Positions 51,901-62,989 of a stretch of 64,000 nt of DNA are shown in pieces; positions within the stretch are counted from its first letter, which is position 1, and each line of letters opens with the position of its first letter. The notes under the pieces are model-generated. The model did no database searches and had not been told where the DNA came from. It was given only the letters and a program-made list of their open reading frames with translations. Made by a program: the position numbers and the translations under genes. The DNA comes from Achatina immaculata. Its lineage: Eukaryota > Mollusca > Gastropoda > Stylommatophora > Achatinidae. The DNA is taken from the NCBI GenBank assembly GCA_009760885.1, contig CM019708.1, positions 15,168,531 through 15,232,530 on the forward strand, in the 5' to 3' direction.

Positions 51901-54900
51901 TAGCATTGACAGATCTTCACAGTACGATACAGAATTCACACAGTTACCATACTTCTGGAACTTGGTTAACAACACTCCTTGATGATCACAGAACACTATC
52001 AGCATAACCTTCCCTGCAGAAGGCGTACTCTTGAATTTTATTGCGCATGGCGATGACGTGTGTTTCCATTGCATTGAGGCACGGGTTGGTAGTGGTGCAC
52101 CCAAGATTCGTCTTGAGTAATAATCCTTTGGAGCATGTCTTCATCTTCATATGCGTAATGACAGAGATGCTACAATGACAAACCAAATTGGTTCATTTTG
52201 TGTTCATCATTCAGATCTCTAGATACCCAACGTGAGCAAACTTTCCAAAAATTCAATTGCTCATGCATTATTCTGTAGGCTAAGCCATGTGAACATCCAA
52301 TTGCACTTGCTACATTGTCTATCGTTACTCGTCTATCAGCTCTGATAATCTAATTCACACGTTGCACAGTCACTTCTGTTGCAATCTGAACAGGACAGCC
52401 AAGTCGGACTTTGTCAACAATTTTGGTGCGTCCCTGAGAAAATTATTTTATTCAGTTATAGACCGCTTTACGTGATAAACACTTTTCAGCATAAACTGTA
52501 ATCATTTCCTTATGAATGTCCTTTAGCCCACAAAACTACACTTCTCTGTTCTTCTTTGGTACATACTAACAGCTGTGTAGCCATTTTGTTATTGCTTTGT
52601 GCGCGTAACTCCCAGCACCCCCTACATACAACTATTATAAAGTACTATCTAAGGATATATTTAAATACTACCTGATAACTGCCACTGATAAAATATTTCA
52701 ATCTGCGAGTTACTTAGTGACTTCCCCTCGTATAATAACTTTCCTGAGACCCAAAATGCTTTATGACTGGATTCACCAGCACTGGGATAACATCAAGCTA
52801 TCCATTATCCTGGCTGAATGAGAGAAACACTAAGATTAAAACTGTTGGTCTTCACACTGGCTTCTTTCACATAATTTTCATCAGGCATTTCAGCTGTCAT
52901 TTTCTATCACTGTCGGTGGACTTTTTTAGTTTCTCTTGCTTCCTCATACACAGAATTTCCATGCAGCAGATGTTTAGTTGACAGTTTTCAAGTGTCACAG
53001 ATGCAGACATCCCCATATCTTAAGCTTACTAACCATTGTTACTTCAGTCTACTGAGCAACTTCCTTCCAAATTCTTTCTACAAAATTTCTCATCAAAATT
53101 TATTCTGACAGAGCACAGAAGTTATTTCAGGGGTGAAAGAATTAAACACCAATAATTTTAATGAAGCTACAGGGTACCCTCCAAATTCAAATGGTCCTAT
53201 ACTCGAACGACTTGAAACCTGACCAAAAAAATTTGAAGGAAATCTGGTTTGAACCTCCGACAAAAATTCAAAAGCTGACCATAAAAAACACTAAAACAAC
53301 AAAAAACCACTCAGCCACCCAAACAAACATCTACCATCCATGTTCGGTGTGTGTTTTCCAAGTGTATTCTATTGAGATTTCTTTGGATTTTTTTTTCTCC
53401 ATTTGATCTTGAAAATAACACAATCATAATAGCATCCAAAGAATGTAATGATCACAATAAAAATGGCAAAGGAACTTGTCACTAAATGGGAAAGTGGTAC
53501 ACGTGTATTGTGTATATTAGAGCTAGCTGTTGAATATGTGATATGGGATCAATCATATCAAATCATACTAAAGAATAAGGAAGCCATTAAAATGGCTAAT
53601 GTGGTAAAAATGGTAAAATCCCTTACCTTCCCCTGCAGTGAAAGAAGTAGAAAAACTTTTGATGGTCTGGACAAATGAAAATCATTTGGCTGGTAAATAG
53701 CATATCTGAGTCTATTATTTATGAGAAGGCTAAGTATCTGTGTAGTGACATTAAGCCAGCGGGTTCAGCGCTGAAGAATTTAAGGCTAGTAAAAGGTGGT
53801 CTGACATGTAGTGTACTGTCATTATTATCAATTTTATACCATCAATGTATGATTTAATGTGTACTGTATCAGCATTATTATACAAGTATAAATAACCAAT
53901 ATTTGAACTTTATTTTATACAGGGTAAGCTTTGGGGGTCTGGAGCAGGTTAATTCAGGTTACTTGTTTCTTATGGGGAAATTGAAAGCTCAGAAGTTGAA
54001 CAATTTTAAACTCTAACTGCCTCCAGGAACGGATTGTGTTCAACTTCCAAGGGTCTATTGTAATGTCCAAATATTGAAAATTTTACTACAATTAATGTGA
54101 AAACACGGATAATTTTATCAAAACTAATATGAAAAGACATAATATTTAAAAGGCCAAGTTGAAAAAAAAGTTCAGGTTATAAAAGGAAGAAGCTGGGACA
54201 CACTCTACTAAATCACAAACAAGGAGAAGACAGAGAAGGATAAAGCAAAATAAAACTACTCAGGAGACAGACAACTTAACAAGGAAAGAAACTCAATTCT
54301 AGACCTAACAAAGCAAGAAATGAACACTGGAAGACAAGAACATCTATGACATTCAGCACAGTTTATGACTTACGCTTCTCTCTCCTCTCTGTCTCTCTTA
54401 ACTCGTTTCAGCTCTCTCACTTTCCACAGCTCATACTCCTCCTCATCATTGCCGTCATCAGAATCCAGACCATCATAAGCCTGTTGCATTTCCTTCTCTT
54501 CCTCCAGCTCGCGCTTCATATCCTGGTTAGCCATCTAAACAAAAACATGTCCTGGTTAGTCTTCTAAACAAAAACATGTCTTGTTTAGCCATCTAAACAA
54601 AAACGTGTCCTGGTTAGCCATCTAACCAAAAACATGTCCTGGTTAACCATCTAATTAAAAACATGTCCTGGTTAACCATCTAATTAAAAACACGTCCTGG
54701 TTAACCATCTAATTAAAAACATGTCCTGGTTAGCTATCTAAACAAAACATTTCCCAGTTAGCCATCTAAACAAAAACATGTCATGGTTAGCCATATAAAC
54801 AAAACAACCACGGACTTCACAACCTATAATTTATGCTACATTTTGGCTACCACGCACTGTATTATGCTACCAAGGAACATAGATGGATGAGTATATATTT

Positions 54901-57900
54901 AAAACTAAATATGCCGTATCACATTAATGATGAGATTAAAAAAAAATAAGGCTAACTAGAAAATGTCCTCATCACCACATATTTTATATACTGGACATCC
55001 CTCCCTTACCTCCAAATAAAGACCTGTATTATCCCTCTCAGCAAAAACAAGAAAACTCCATCAATATTAACCCCAACCCTCATCCTCAACTCCCACACAA
55101 AAAACTACTTGCTATACTACTGTTTCAGTTTATTACAAGTCTCTTGTAGGTTTCTGTGTGAAAGCATATACAACAACAATTTATTAACTCTTCCAGGGCC
55201 TTTGGTCGCTGTATCGACAATTCCAGTTTCCCGATGCTTACCATGGTCGACATAGCAACACTGGTTTGTTTCAATAAAACAACCGGTGTAACATTAAGAT
55301 TGTACATATTTTGTCCGCGATTCTGGTGACACTTTTCAAAATGGTGAAAGAGTGCCTAGTTACGAGCAATGCCGAGTGAGAAAAAGGAAGAGAAAGACCG
55401 AAATTTTTCAATTTTTGATGATGTAGATAGGGGTATGGACATGGCCTGTGACCACCCCACTGCTCCTGAATGTATCCCAAGTAGATCTAGACATATTAGA
55501 TGATGGAATAAGTAGTTAGAAGGTTATTTCAGACATTAATTTAGCGAGAATGCAACACAGAATCACAATACGAGATCAACAAGTAGATCTAGACATCTCA
55601 GATGGTAAGTAATGCAGATCTAGACCTAGCCGATGGTGAGCTGGGCACAATCATTGTCTAAAAACATCACATTACTTCTTTTTTTCCTAAAAAACTCTGC
55701 ATTTATGAAATTTTCTTACATTTAGCTATACTTTGAAACATATTAAGTACACAGAAGTACATGTAAATACTGTTTTCCATTCCATTTTACAACTATACCC
55801 CCTATACAGATCAAGACCCGCGCTTTTATTCCGGCACCCATCTGAACGTCCGCGTTTCTTCCTGTGGCGCGGGAAGAGTTAAGCAACTGCTAGCATGTCT
55901 GAAATTCAAACTCGTCAGTCCCAGAATCTAAAGCTCCACCTGCTAGGCAGGTGACCTACGGGTAAGAAGGAGTTGATATTTGATTAATCCTTTCACCGGC
56001 ATAAAGTATCCATTCACTGACCTTCTGCAACAAATCTGGCAATTTTAAAATGCCTAAAAATCTGCCTTATAATCAACAGCTTTTGTGTGGTCAACTCAGT
56101 CTTTCACTAAAATGACTGCAGCTGGAAAATGTCACGTCAAACATTTGCTGTTAATATTTCTCTTGCCTAGAAAGCCTAACAAATCTATATTAACAATGAA
56201 GAATGACGGTACAGACAACTCGTTTTAGCTTATGACCACAAACTGTTGTGCATATGATATGTAGATCATGAGAAAGACATGGCAAGCACAAGTCTATACA
56301 AATATGTATAGATGTGCGAAGACTTCATGAAAGTAGGAAACATGCAGGGTTGATCTCAAATAATCTACTGGCGCAAGAACAACAAAACGACCCACCTTAA
56401 TTGTTTGTCTCTTCCTTTCTTCAGCCAGTTTCTTTGCTTCTGCTTCTAGCTCCTTCGCTCTGGCTTCTTCTCGCTCTCTTTCTTGTATTGTAATTCTGTC
56501 CTTCCTGAGAGGTAGAAGTTACTGTATTATCACAGTCAGTCTCACCCCTTTCTAACAATAACAGAACATTATCTAAGAGGATTTTCATGCATATGATATG
56601 CTTGTGAGGAAAGTGAGGTCCTACTGCCAGTAAATGCACTGTCATACAAAAGATGGGTAGTTCACTAATTTCTCTTTATGTGATCATGCCAAAGGTGGGT
56701 AGTTCACTAATTTCCCTTTATGTGAAGTTCCATATAATAAGCTGCTGAGATGCTTCAGCTGGGAGACTGAAGGGATGGGACTTTATACTGTGATCTATAT
56801 GGTGGTGCCAGCTGCAGAAATGGGGACCTGGCTCCTGAAGATGGAGAATGTCAGGCTTGATATTAACAACATCATCCTCTTGTATAGCAGCATGTCACAG
56901 ATATCATGGTTACTAACACTATATCCTCTTTTATGCCTGACTGGCACGCCACCGACATGCCTTGTGGCTCTCATGATGATGCAATCTGCTGACAAGCTAA
57001 GGTCAACACTGGAAAGAAATGACTGCCATGGCCAACCAATTCAACCTGATATCTTTATTCTAAGATCCTTACACAGCTTTAGGTGCTAAAGACTTCAGGT
57101 CTGTTCTTACAGAATTATACACAATAAGATAGTGAAGCTCATCTAGCAAATGATTCAAAATTCTGCAGCCATGGTCTATTTACCAGCAGATGTTTCAGTC
57201 CTGGTTACTTGTATTAGATTTTCATCTGTTTTAGAGACTTCAGTAAGATACTGACACTGTTCTGTCATAAAACTACAATGGTTTCCAAATTTCTGCTTCA
57301 AAAGTTTCCAAATGTTTGCAGTTCAGGTTTTTACTCAACCTGACTCTTCCATCATCAACTGATGAACCAAAGCAGATAAAAATAAGAAACAAATAATACA
57401 GAAAAGCACTTTCAGAATATATATTTGGTTAAAAAATACACTAATACCGAAAGGGTGGATGCATTCATTCATTCATTTGAATGTCCTTTGCGGAACTTTG
57501 CCTCCCAAACAGCACTCCTGTAGGGCTCTCAGTTGTGAACAAGATGGCCTGCTGCTGATGCATCCATTTGCAGATCATCAACGATGTCTTGCAGCCATCT
57601 TCGCCTTGGTCTTCCTCTCTTTCTTTTTCCCATTATGTACCCTTCCAAGACGGTCTTCTCTAGACTATCATGACATTTAATGTGTCCAAAATATTTAAGT
57701 TTTCTGGGTGGATGCAATCACTTTAAAATGCTGCAAACTTAATGAATAAACAACTGTTTTGTTCAATATTTTTGACTTTTTAAATTGAAAATCTTCTCAT
57801 TCATTACTGTTCTAATGTAACTGTTGCTTTTTAAATATGATAATCATCAATGCAGATTAGCTGTCATTTATGTAGAATAAACATTTTTAATGCATCATTT

Positions 57901-60900
57901 TGTAAAAACAGACTTCTCAAAGCTTTCAACAACATGAAAAATTGCTTGTATTTGGCCATGCTAATGACACAGAGCAGTGACATACACAGAGCAGTGACAT
58001 ACACAGAGCAGTGACATACACAGAGCAGTGACATACACAGAGCAGTGACAAAACTACAACCACTTTTCTTACTTCCTCACAAACACTGGCTTCAACCTTG
58101 GCCCAGTTTCCTCTTCCGAATCTGAATACTCCTCATAGTCTGATTCTTCCTCTTCTGATTCTTCCTCTTCTTTCTTCTCTTCTTCAACATCCATGACCTC
58201 CTGGAAAGCATCAAGTCATATTCACACAGAAGATCCAAGAGGAAGCATAAGAAGAACAATTATAAGAATTCACAACAACAAGTAGCCTGGCTACTATTAG
58301 CCAATGTTCGGTCACTCACTAGAGAAAATACCTGGGACAGAAAATCTGGGTGGAAAGAAAAACTAGATCTAGTCTAAGATGGTTATGACATAAACTTACA
58401 AAGAGTTCTGTGATGAACTAGAGTTAGTCTAAGATGGTTATGACATAAACTTACAAAGAGTTCTGTGATGAACTAGAGCTAGTCTAAGATGGTTACGACA
58501 TAAACTTACAAAGAGTTCTGTGATGAACTAGATCTAGTCTAAGATGGTTATGACATAAACTTACAAAGAGTTCTGTGATGAACTAGAGCTAGTCTAAGAT
58601 GGTTACGACATAAACTTACAAAGAGTTCTGTAGTGAACTAGGCTGACACTAGACACTCTCTTCCACTGACACCTGACCTTATCCTCAGACAGTGCTTACC
58701 TCCTCATCCTTCTGCTGCAGTGCCTTGAGCCTCCTCTGAGCTCTTCGCTTCTCAATTTCCTGTAAAAAGACAGAAAGATTAAGAAAATGTAACAATATGA
58801 GCTCTGAAACAACATAAATACATTTAAAACTCTGAAATGATTTCAATGCTGACAACACTGAAGTGATGGAAGAAAGAAAGAAAAAAAAAATACCTCTTCA
58901 TCAAGCTCCTCCTCTTCCTCCTCATCTTCATCACCTTCATCACTTTCATCGCCTCTTCTTCGCCTAACAGGTCTGCCTTCTTCATTGTCATGGGCATCTT
59001 CATCAGAACCCTCAGCCAGAACTTCTGGCTCTACAACCTCGCGACGGTGACGAGCAACCCTGGAGATTAAATGTTACTTAAGTAAGTTATAGGAATAGAA
59101 TATTTTTTACAATGGCTTTTCTGATTTCTTGGGATGTACTGAAAAAGCAAGCCTCTCAACGGGCTCCACCAACTCTGCTGAACATGCTGGTATTCTATGC
59201 AGTAGTCAATGTATAAACAACTTGTCTTGTGGAGGACCAGTACCACGTACGACACCTGATCTTGTTACTGACAAGATTTCAATCTTAGCTTCATGAGAGG
59301 TCAACAAATACAGGCCTGCACAAACATCTCACCGAGTGTCAAAAAAAAAGTCATTCTTCTACATAATTTATCATTACAAATTGTATCACCATTAAAAATT
59401 TATATGGTACAATCATCATCATCATCACTAAAAGTCTAATTGTCATCATCATCATCACTAAAAATCTAATTGTCATCATTGTCACCACTAAAAAAAAAAA
59501 AAAAATACCTGTCATCCTCATCATCACTACTCCCAGCCTGTTCCCTCTGCTGAAGTCGCCGCAGACGACGGTCCTGCGTTTCCTGTTCCTCTTTCTCTAC
59601 CTCTTCTACCTCCTCTTTCTCCTTCTCTTTCTTCTCATCTGCTTGTGGGGCTCGAACACGGGCCTGGAATCCCGTGGTTACTTCTACTTCTTCCTCCTCC
59701 TCACTGCTGCTCTCAGGTGCAAACTCTGGCCTCTGACCTCTCATGTATCTTGTGACCTTTACCTTCTCCATTGTAAGTTCACCTATTCAATCATAAAATG
59801 AACATGTACTCTAAACAATTTATTTATAAGGAAACTAAAATCTATGACCTCTAAAGTGTGAGCATAAATCTAAGCACCAAATCTTGTAGGTAAATAGAAC
59901 TTTTATGGCTATGCTATATGTAGTTCTGTCTGTTCTGTCTATACCAGTTTTACCCCTTTCTGTTTCCTAGATTTTGTTGTGGCATTAAGACAAACACTTT
60001 CTTAAAACTAAACTGTAGATGACAGCTCTTCTGAAACTAAAAATCCCGATTATAAATGATTATGTTAGATATGAAAGTGATAACAGAGAGCTGAATGAAA
60101 GTGGTAACATCTCTCTAACTAAAAAATGATAATACCAATGTGACCGAAGGTGATGATAACACAGTCACAATATAAATCTATTTTAAGGTAGGTCATAATG
60201 TAAGTCAGAAACTGAGCCTTAGAAAAGTCAAATCTCTAACACACAAGTAAACTATGGCAACTCACAGAAACTAAACCTTAGAAAAGTCAAATCTCTAACA
60301 CACAAGTAAACTATGGCAACTCACAGAAATTAAACCTTAGAAAAGTCAAATCTCTAACAAACGAGTAAACTATGGCAACTCCCAGAAACTAAACCTTAGA
60401 AAAGTCAGATCTCTAACACACAAGTAAACTATGGCAAATCATAGAAACTGAGCCTTAGAAAAGTCAAATCTCTAACACATGAGTAAACTATGGCAAATCA
60501 CAGAAACTAAACCTTAGAAAAGTCTCAGAGAATAAATCTCTCACACATTACTAAATTATAGCTCATCACAGCAAAGACTTGAACTTTTGAGAGAATGCAA
60601 GTCTCTAACATACAGCTAAAAACTATAGTCCCTCATAGAAATTTAGATACTGAAAAGTCAAGTCTCTACCACATAGCTAAAATATAGTACCTCACAGAAA
60701 CTGATATAGAAAAGTCAAGTCTCTAATACATTACTAAACTATAATACCTCATAGAAACTGTCTCTAAGACATAACTATGTCCATCACATGCAGAATCTGA
60801 ACATTAAAAAAAAAAAAAATCAAGTCTCTAACACTTAAATATGCTGTCTCAGATTTAGAAACTAAGGCTTAGAAAAGACATCTTCAACACATTACTACTT

Positions 60901-62117
60901 TTTGGTTCATTTATATTCATTCACTGGCATGACCCTTGCAGAACTCCCTAACAACTCTCCTGTAGGCCTCTTGGTTGTAAGCAACATGCCCTGCTGCTGA
61001 TGCATCCATTCACAAATCAGCAATGTCTTGTTACCATCCTCACCTTGGTCTTCTCTTTCTTTTTTCCCCATTATGTACCCTTCCATGACTGTCTTCTCAT
61101 GATGTTTAATATGCCTGAAATATGTAACTTTTTGGTACTTACTGCATTAATGATAATGATTCTTTAAAAACCAAGTAGCAATGTAAATCTCTGACAAGGC
61201 CTGTCTTTAATAATAATTGAATGACTGCTCAACTGTTGTAGGTTTCCCATACAGTGGAATGTGCCACTGTGACTTCCCTTATCCTGGAGAAGATGGCTTT
61301 TCAGCTGTCTCTAGAGACCAGGTCAACTTCTGCTCCAGTGACCACGATGAAGTGCCACAACTGTCTGTTGCCAGGACCATAGTCTCGTAGATGCTCTTGG
61401 CTAGCTCTAGTTTACAGATCCTGATGATAGTGCCGCCTCTAAAACAGCCATCTTGGACTGCATCTCACTCTGTGTATTAAATCTTAACCGATAAAACATT
61501 ATTTTGTCATTTTTTTTCCTCCCTTGATCAACTCAGTGACACATATAACTGACCCCATCTTTCCCATGGGCACCAAGCCCTACAGTGTGAAGGAATGGAG
61601 TCCCTGAACGAGGCAGGGCCTGTTGAGGAGCACAGCACCTTGAACAAAGTTGGCCAGGTACAGGTCTAATCTCCACCAGGCCTCAAGTCTTCAAAACAGC
61701 CTCAAAACATCCACCACAGAACTGCCTCATGAGTGTCACTGAGCACTGGACTCAGTGGTCTTTGGACTGTACACTCTGCAGAATTTAAGGAAAGAGCCAA
61801 TCACTCATGACTGTGGGGTCAGACCTCAGCTCAGATGGGACCGACTTTTATTCAAAGGAAATGAATGAACGATTTCTTACATGCCTCTAAAACATGTTTT
61901 AGAAACATGTAAGACAACCTTGTGTTCTCAGTTCCCCCCTTAATATAATGACAACACTTGCACAGTGTACTTTAGTTTGAAACAAGATATACCAGGACAA
62001 GGATCTAGATAAGCACAGGAAATAACTCAAATTTTCTACAACAAAATTACCTTTCTCATTCCGCACAGGTATAGCACCTGCTGTGGACATGATTGGAACC
62101 TTCCCCTTTGCTGCCAT
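48749..62117 (-). CDS. MFAP1: MFAP1, spliceosomal B-complex protein (10 coding exons)
   Basis: MFAP1 is a nuclear component of the spliceosomal B complex and binds Prp38; the name microfibrillar-associated protein is historical. Exons (- strand): 62117-62051, 59782-59509, 59059-58894, 58759-58700, 58200-58073, 56504-56396, 54534-54374, 51020-50861, 50593-50504, 48925-48749. All junctions are GT-AG with matching phases, giving 463 residues (human 439). The N-terminal half is charged and acidic with long Glu/Asp runs and likely coiled. The conserved C-terminal half holds [20 protein letters not shown] (about 300-319), [29 protein letters not shown] and [20 protein letters not shown]. It converges with PKMYT1, the two stops being about 12.3 kb apart. 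Identity is very sure. Confidence 0.96.
48926..50503. other. MFAP1 intron 9
   Basis: Holds two copies of the dispersed repeat also at 10770-11440 (about 48990-49320 and 50090-50350; shared phrases include GTTAGTGAACCACAG and GGACAAAGACC or GGCCAAGACC) and a 28-bp minisatellite at 49688-49905. Confidence 0.6.
49688..49905. repeat. Minisatellite, 28-bp unit, about 8 copies
   Basis: The unit is AACAGCCTGCTGGATGAGCA followed by CACCAAGT; the later units carry CTCCTCG in place of CTGCTGG. Open minus-strand frames through it are artefacts. Confidence 0.93.
50504..50593 (-). CDS. MFAP1: MFAP1 exon 9
   Basis: Residues 376-405. [20 protein letters not shown] parallels the human RDFSAPTLEDHFNKTILPKV. 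Phase 0 at both ends, donor GTAAGT. Confidence 0.96.
50861..51020 (-). CDS. MFAP1: MFAP1 exon 8
   Basis: Residues 322-375. [20 protein letters not shown], then [20 protein letters not shown], the most conserved block of the family. The acceptor is TTGTTTCAG. Confidence 0.96.
51125..51330 (+). mobile_element. LINE reverse-transcriptase fragment (family D)
   Basis: The frame contains [18 protein letters not shown] and WVHGTRLEE, matching the palm region of the longer element at 63018-64000. Only about 200 bp remain. In MFAP1 intron 7. Confidence 0.8.
51446..52732 (-). mobile_element. Mariner element with both ends, transposase broken
   Basis: TA-flanked inverted ends: left CAAGGTGAAGTCACTAAGTA, right read on - CGAGGGGAAGTCACTAAGTA. 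Length about 1.28 kb, the usual mariner size. Minus-strand pieces encode an N-terminal helix-turn-helix region from about 52575, and [11 protein letters not shown] with [20 protein letters not shown] at 51643-51855, the signature of the DD34D catalytic domain. The reading frame changes several times, so it is not functional. In MFAP1 intron 7. Confidence 0.92.
53140..54065 (+). mobile_element. Pogo/Tigger-like transposon fragment
   Basis: Plus-strand frames at 53448-53857 contain [19 protein letters not shown], then, with a frame change, [17 protein letters not shown] and [18 protein letters not shown]. This resembles the CENP-B-type DNA-binding part of Tigger transposases. The right border may be at the AACTTCCAAGGGTCTATTG end near 54065. 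No catalytic domain seen. Confidence 0.6.
54374..54534 (-). CDS. MFAP1: MFAP1 exon 7
   Basis: Residues 269-322. It begins [18 protein letters not shown] and includes [20 protein letters not shown]. The acceptor at 54535 (GTTTAG) gives exactly the spacing of the human protein between TLK and KELEE, which is why I chose it among many similar sites. Confidence 0.94.
54527..54810 (-). repeat. MFAP1: Minisatellite, 29-bp unit, about 10 copies, containing a splice acceptor
   Basis: Read on -, each unit is TTTTTGTTTAG followed by ATGGCTAACCAGGACATG. The last unit is the real exon 7 acceptor and exon start. Nine intronic copies follow upstream; eight keep the TAG before the exon-like part, and the outermost has lost it. 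Confidence 0.93.
55184..55882 (+). mobile_element. piggyBac-like TTAA element, copy 2 (699 bp)
   Basis: TTAACTCTTCCAGGGCC at the left and GGCGCGGGAAGAGTTAA at the right. Internally related to 26307-27011 over its length, including the small frame at 55369-55503 with FDDVDRGMD. In MFAP1 intron 6. Confidence 0.75.
56396..56504 (-). CDS. MFAP1: MFAP1 exon 6
   Basis: Residues 232-268. [20 protein letters not shown] and EERKRQTIK; human KKDRVTVQEREAEA and AEERRKYTLK. The donor is GTGGGT. Confidence 0.95.
56505..57452. other. MFAP1 intron 5, first part
   Basis: Two copies of GGGTAGTTCACTAATTTCYCT (about 56656 and 56697). A 66-104 codon frame pair at 56775-57089 has no recognised domain. Confidence 0.4.
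57464..57705 (-). mobile_element. LINE 3-prime fragment (family B) with clean target duplication
   Basis: Flanked by GGGTGGATGCA at 57453-57463 and 57706-57716. Read on -, it encodes [20 protein letters not shown] and [19 protein letters not shown] and ends with the GAATGAATGAATG tail. Confidence 0.92.
57966..58050. repeat. Short tandem repeat, 17-bp unit, 5 copies
   Basis: The unit is ACACAGAGCAGTGACAT, ending about 25 bp inside the intron from MFAP1 exon 5. Confidence 0.95.
58073..58200 (-). CDS. MFAP1: MFAP1 exon 5
   Basis: Residues 190-232. Acidic run, then [20 protein letters not shown] and FVRK; human SEYEEYTDSEDEMEPRLKPV. The donor is GTAAGA, phase 2. Confidence 0.95.
58370..58645. 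repeat. Minisatellite, 55-bp unit, 5 copies
   Basis: The unit is GATCTAGTCTAAGATGGTTA, then TGACATAAACTTACAAAGAG, then TTCTGTGATGAACTA. In MFAP1 intron 4. Confidence 0.95.
58700..58759 (-). CDS. MFAP1: MFAP1 exon 4
   Basis: Residues 170-189. [20 protein letters not shown], phase 0 at both ends; human has EIERRRGMMRQRAQERKNEE. Confidence 0.93.
58894..59059 (-). CDS. MFAP1: MFAP1 exon 3
   Basis: Residues 114-169. [20 protein letters not shown], then an Arg cluster and a long Glu/Asp run; human LARHRKIVEPEVVGESDSE. Donor GTATTT. Confidence 0.94.
59509..59782 (-). CDS. MFAP1: MFAP1 exon 2
   Basis: Residues 23-114. [20 protein letters not shown], then acidic and Lys/Glu-rich coil, then [20 protein letters not shown]. 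The acceptor GAATAG|GTGAAC joins G of exon 1 to make Gly. The donor is GTATTT next to a T-run on the minus strand. Confidence 0.95.
60190..60790. repeat. Minisatellite, about 59-bp unit, about 9 copies, decaying to one side
   Basis: The unit is CACAGAAACTAAACCTTAGA, then AAAGTCAAATCTCTAACACA, then CAAGTAAACTATGGCAACT. Copies past about 60530 are diverged and of variable length. In MFAP1 intron 1. Confidence 0.9.
60907..61126 (-). mobile_element. LINE 3-prime fragment (family B), diverged
   Basis: Read on -, GAAGACAGTCATGGAAGGGT, then AGGGCATGTTGCTTACAACC, as in the other family-B ends. Flanked by ACTTTTTGGT at 60897-60906 and 61127-61136. Many small deletions mark it as older than the copy at 57464. 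Confidence 0.85.
61137..62050. other. MFAP1 intron 1, part next to exon 1
   Basis: No gene recognised. A moderately G/C-rich block at about 61250-61760 with phrases such as CCCATGGGCACCAAGCCCTA could be a decayed element, but I cannot classify it. Confidence 0.4.
62051..62117 (-). CDS. MFAP1: MFAP1 exon 1 (start codon)
   Basis: Residues 1-23. [20 protein letters not shown] then EKG; human STAGAVPVRNEKG. Upstream, an acceptor-like TTTTCTTTTGTTACAG ends at 62191, so the 5-prime UTR is probably spliced. Confidence 0.92.
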
Positions 62118-62319
62118 TTTATTGTCTGGTGGTTATTTTGGGATGAATCAAGTACTTGGATGCTTTTTGTCACTGTCACTCTATCAATACCTGTAACAAA
62201 AGAAAACTCTCAGATAATGTCATTACAAAGTTAATACATAGAAACATTTAAAGTTGTATCAAGTCCTGGGTTTATGACAGACTGCATCCTGAGAATGATG
62301 TTGCTGCTACTCATCTTCT

Positions 62320-62690
62320 TGTAAGAGTGAACTTAAGTTTTCTTTAATCAATGCTAAGTAGATCTTGAGAGAGTGAACTTAAGTTCTCTTTAATCAATGC
62401 TAAGCAGATCTTAAGTTCTCTTTAATCAATGCTAAGTAGATCTTGAGAGAGTGAACTTAAGTTCTTTTTAATCAATGCTAAGCAGATCTTGAGAGAATGA
62501 ACTTAAGTTCTCTTTAATCAATGCTAAGTAGATCTTGAGAAAGTGAACTTAAGTTCTCTTTAATCAATGCTATGTAGATCTTGAGAGAGTGAACTTAAGT
62601 TCTCTTTAATCAATGCTGAGCAGATCTTGAGAGAATGAACTTAAGTTCTCTTTAATCAATGCTAAGCAGATCTTGAGAGAGTGAATATGA
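62320..62690. repeat. Minisatellite, 46-bp unit, about 8 copies
   Basis: The unit is GAGAGAGTGAACTTAAGTTC, then TCTTTAATCAATGCTAAGTA, then GATCTT. It lies about 200 bp upstream of the MFAP1 start codon region. Confidence 0.94.
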
Positions 62691-62989
62691 AGGGAAGCTG
62701 TTTCCAGTGGATTGTTTGAATTCTCAGAATGTCTCAAAATGAAAGCTTCTTATTAAATTCCACAGTAAGATCACATCAATCCCTGTTCCATTAATCAGGT
62801 TAAGATTATCTAGTAATCTGTTTCTAATAATATCACAAAAAGACTGCTTGGTGTCTTGATCTACCATAACTTCTTGGACTTGTTAATTTCACCAGCCCTC
62901 TATCTGTCATTATGGCTTCCTAGCACCAAGATAATTTCATTTTTAAAAGCTGGAGGAAGTGGAAGCATAGATAGAATCAAGAATTCTTA

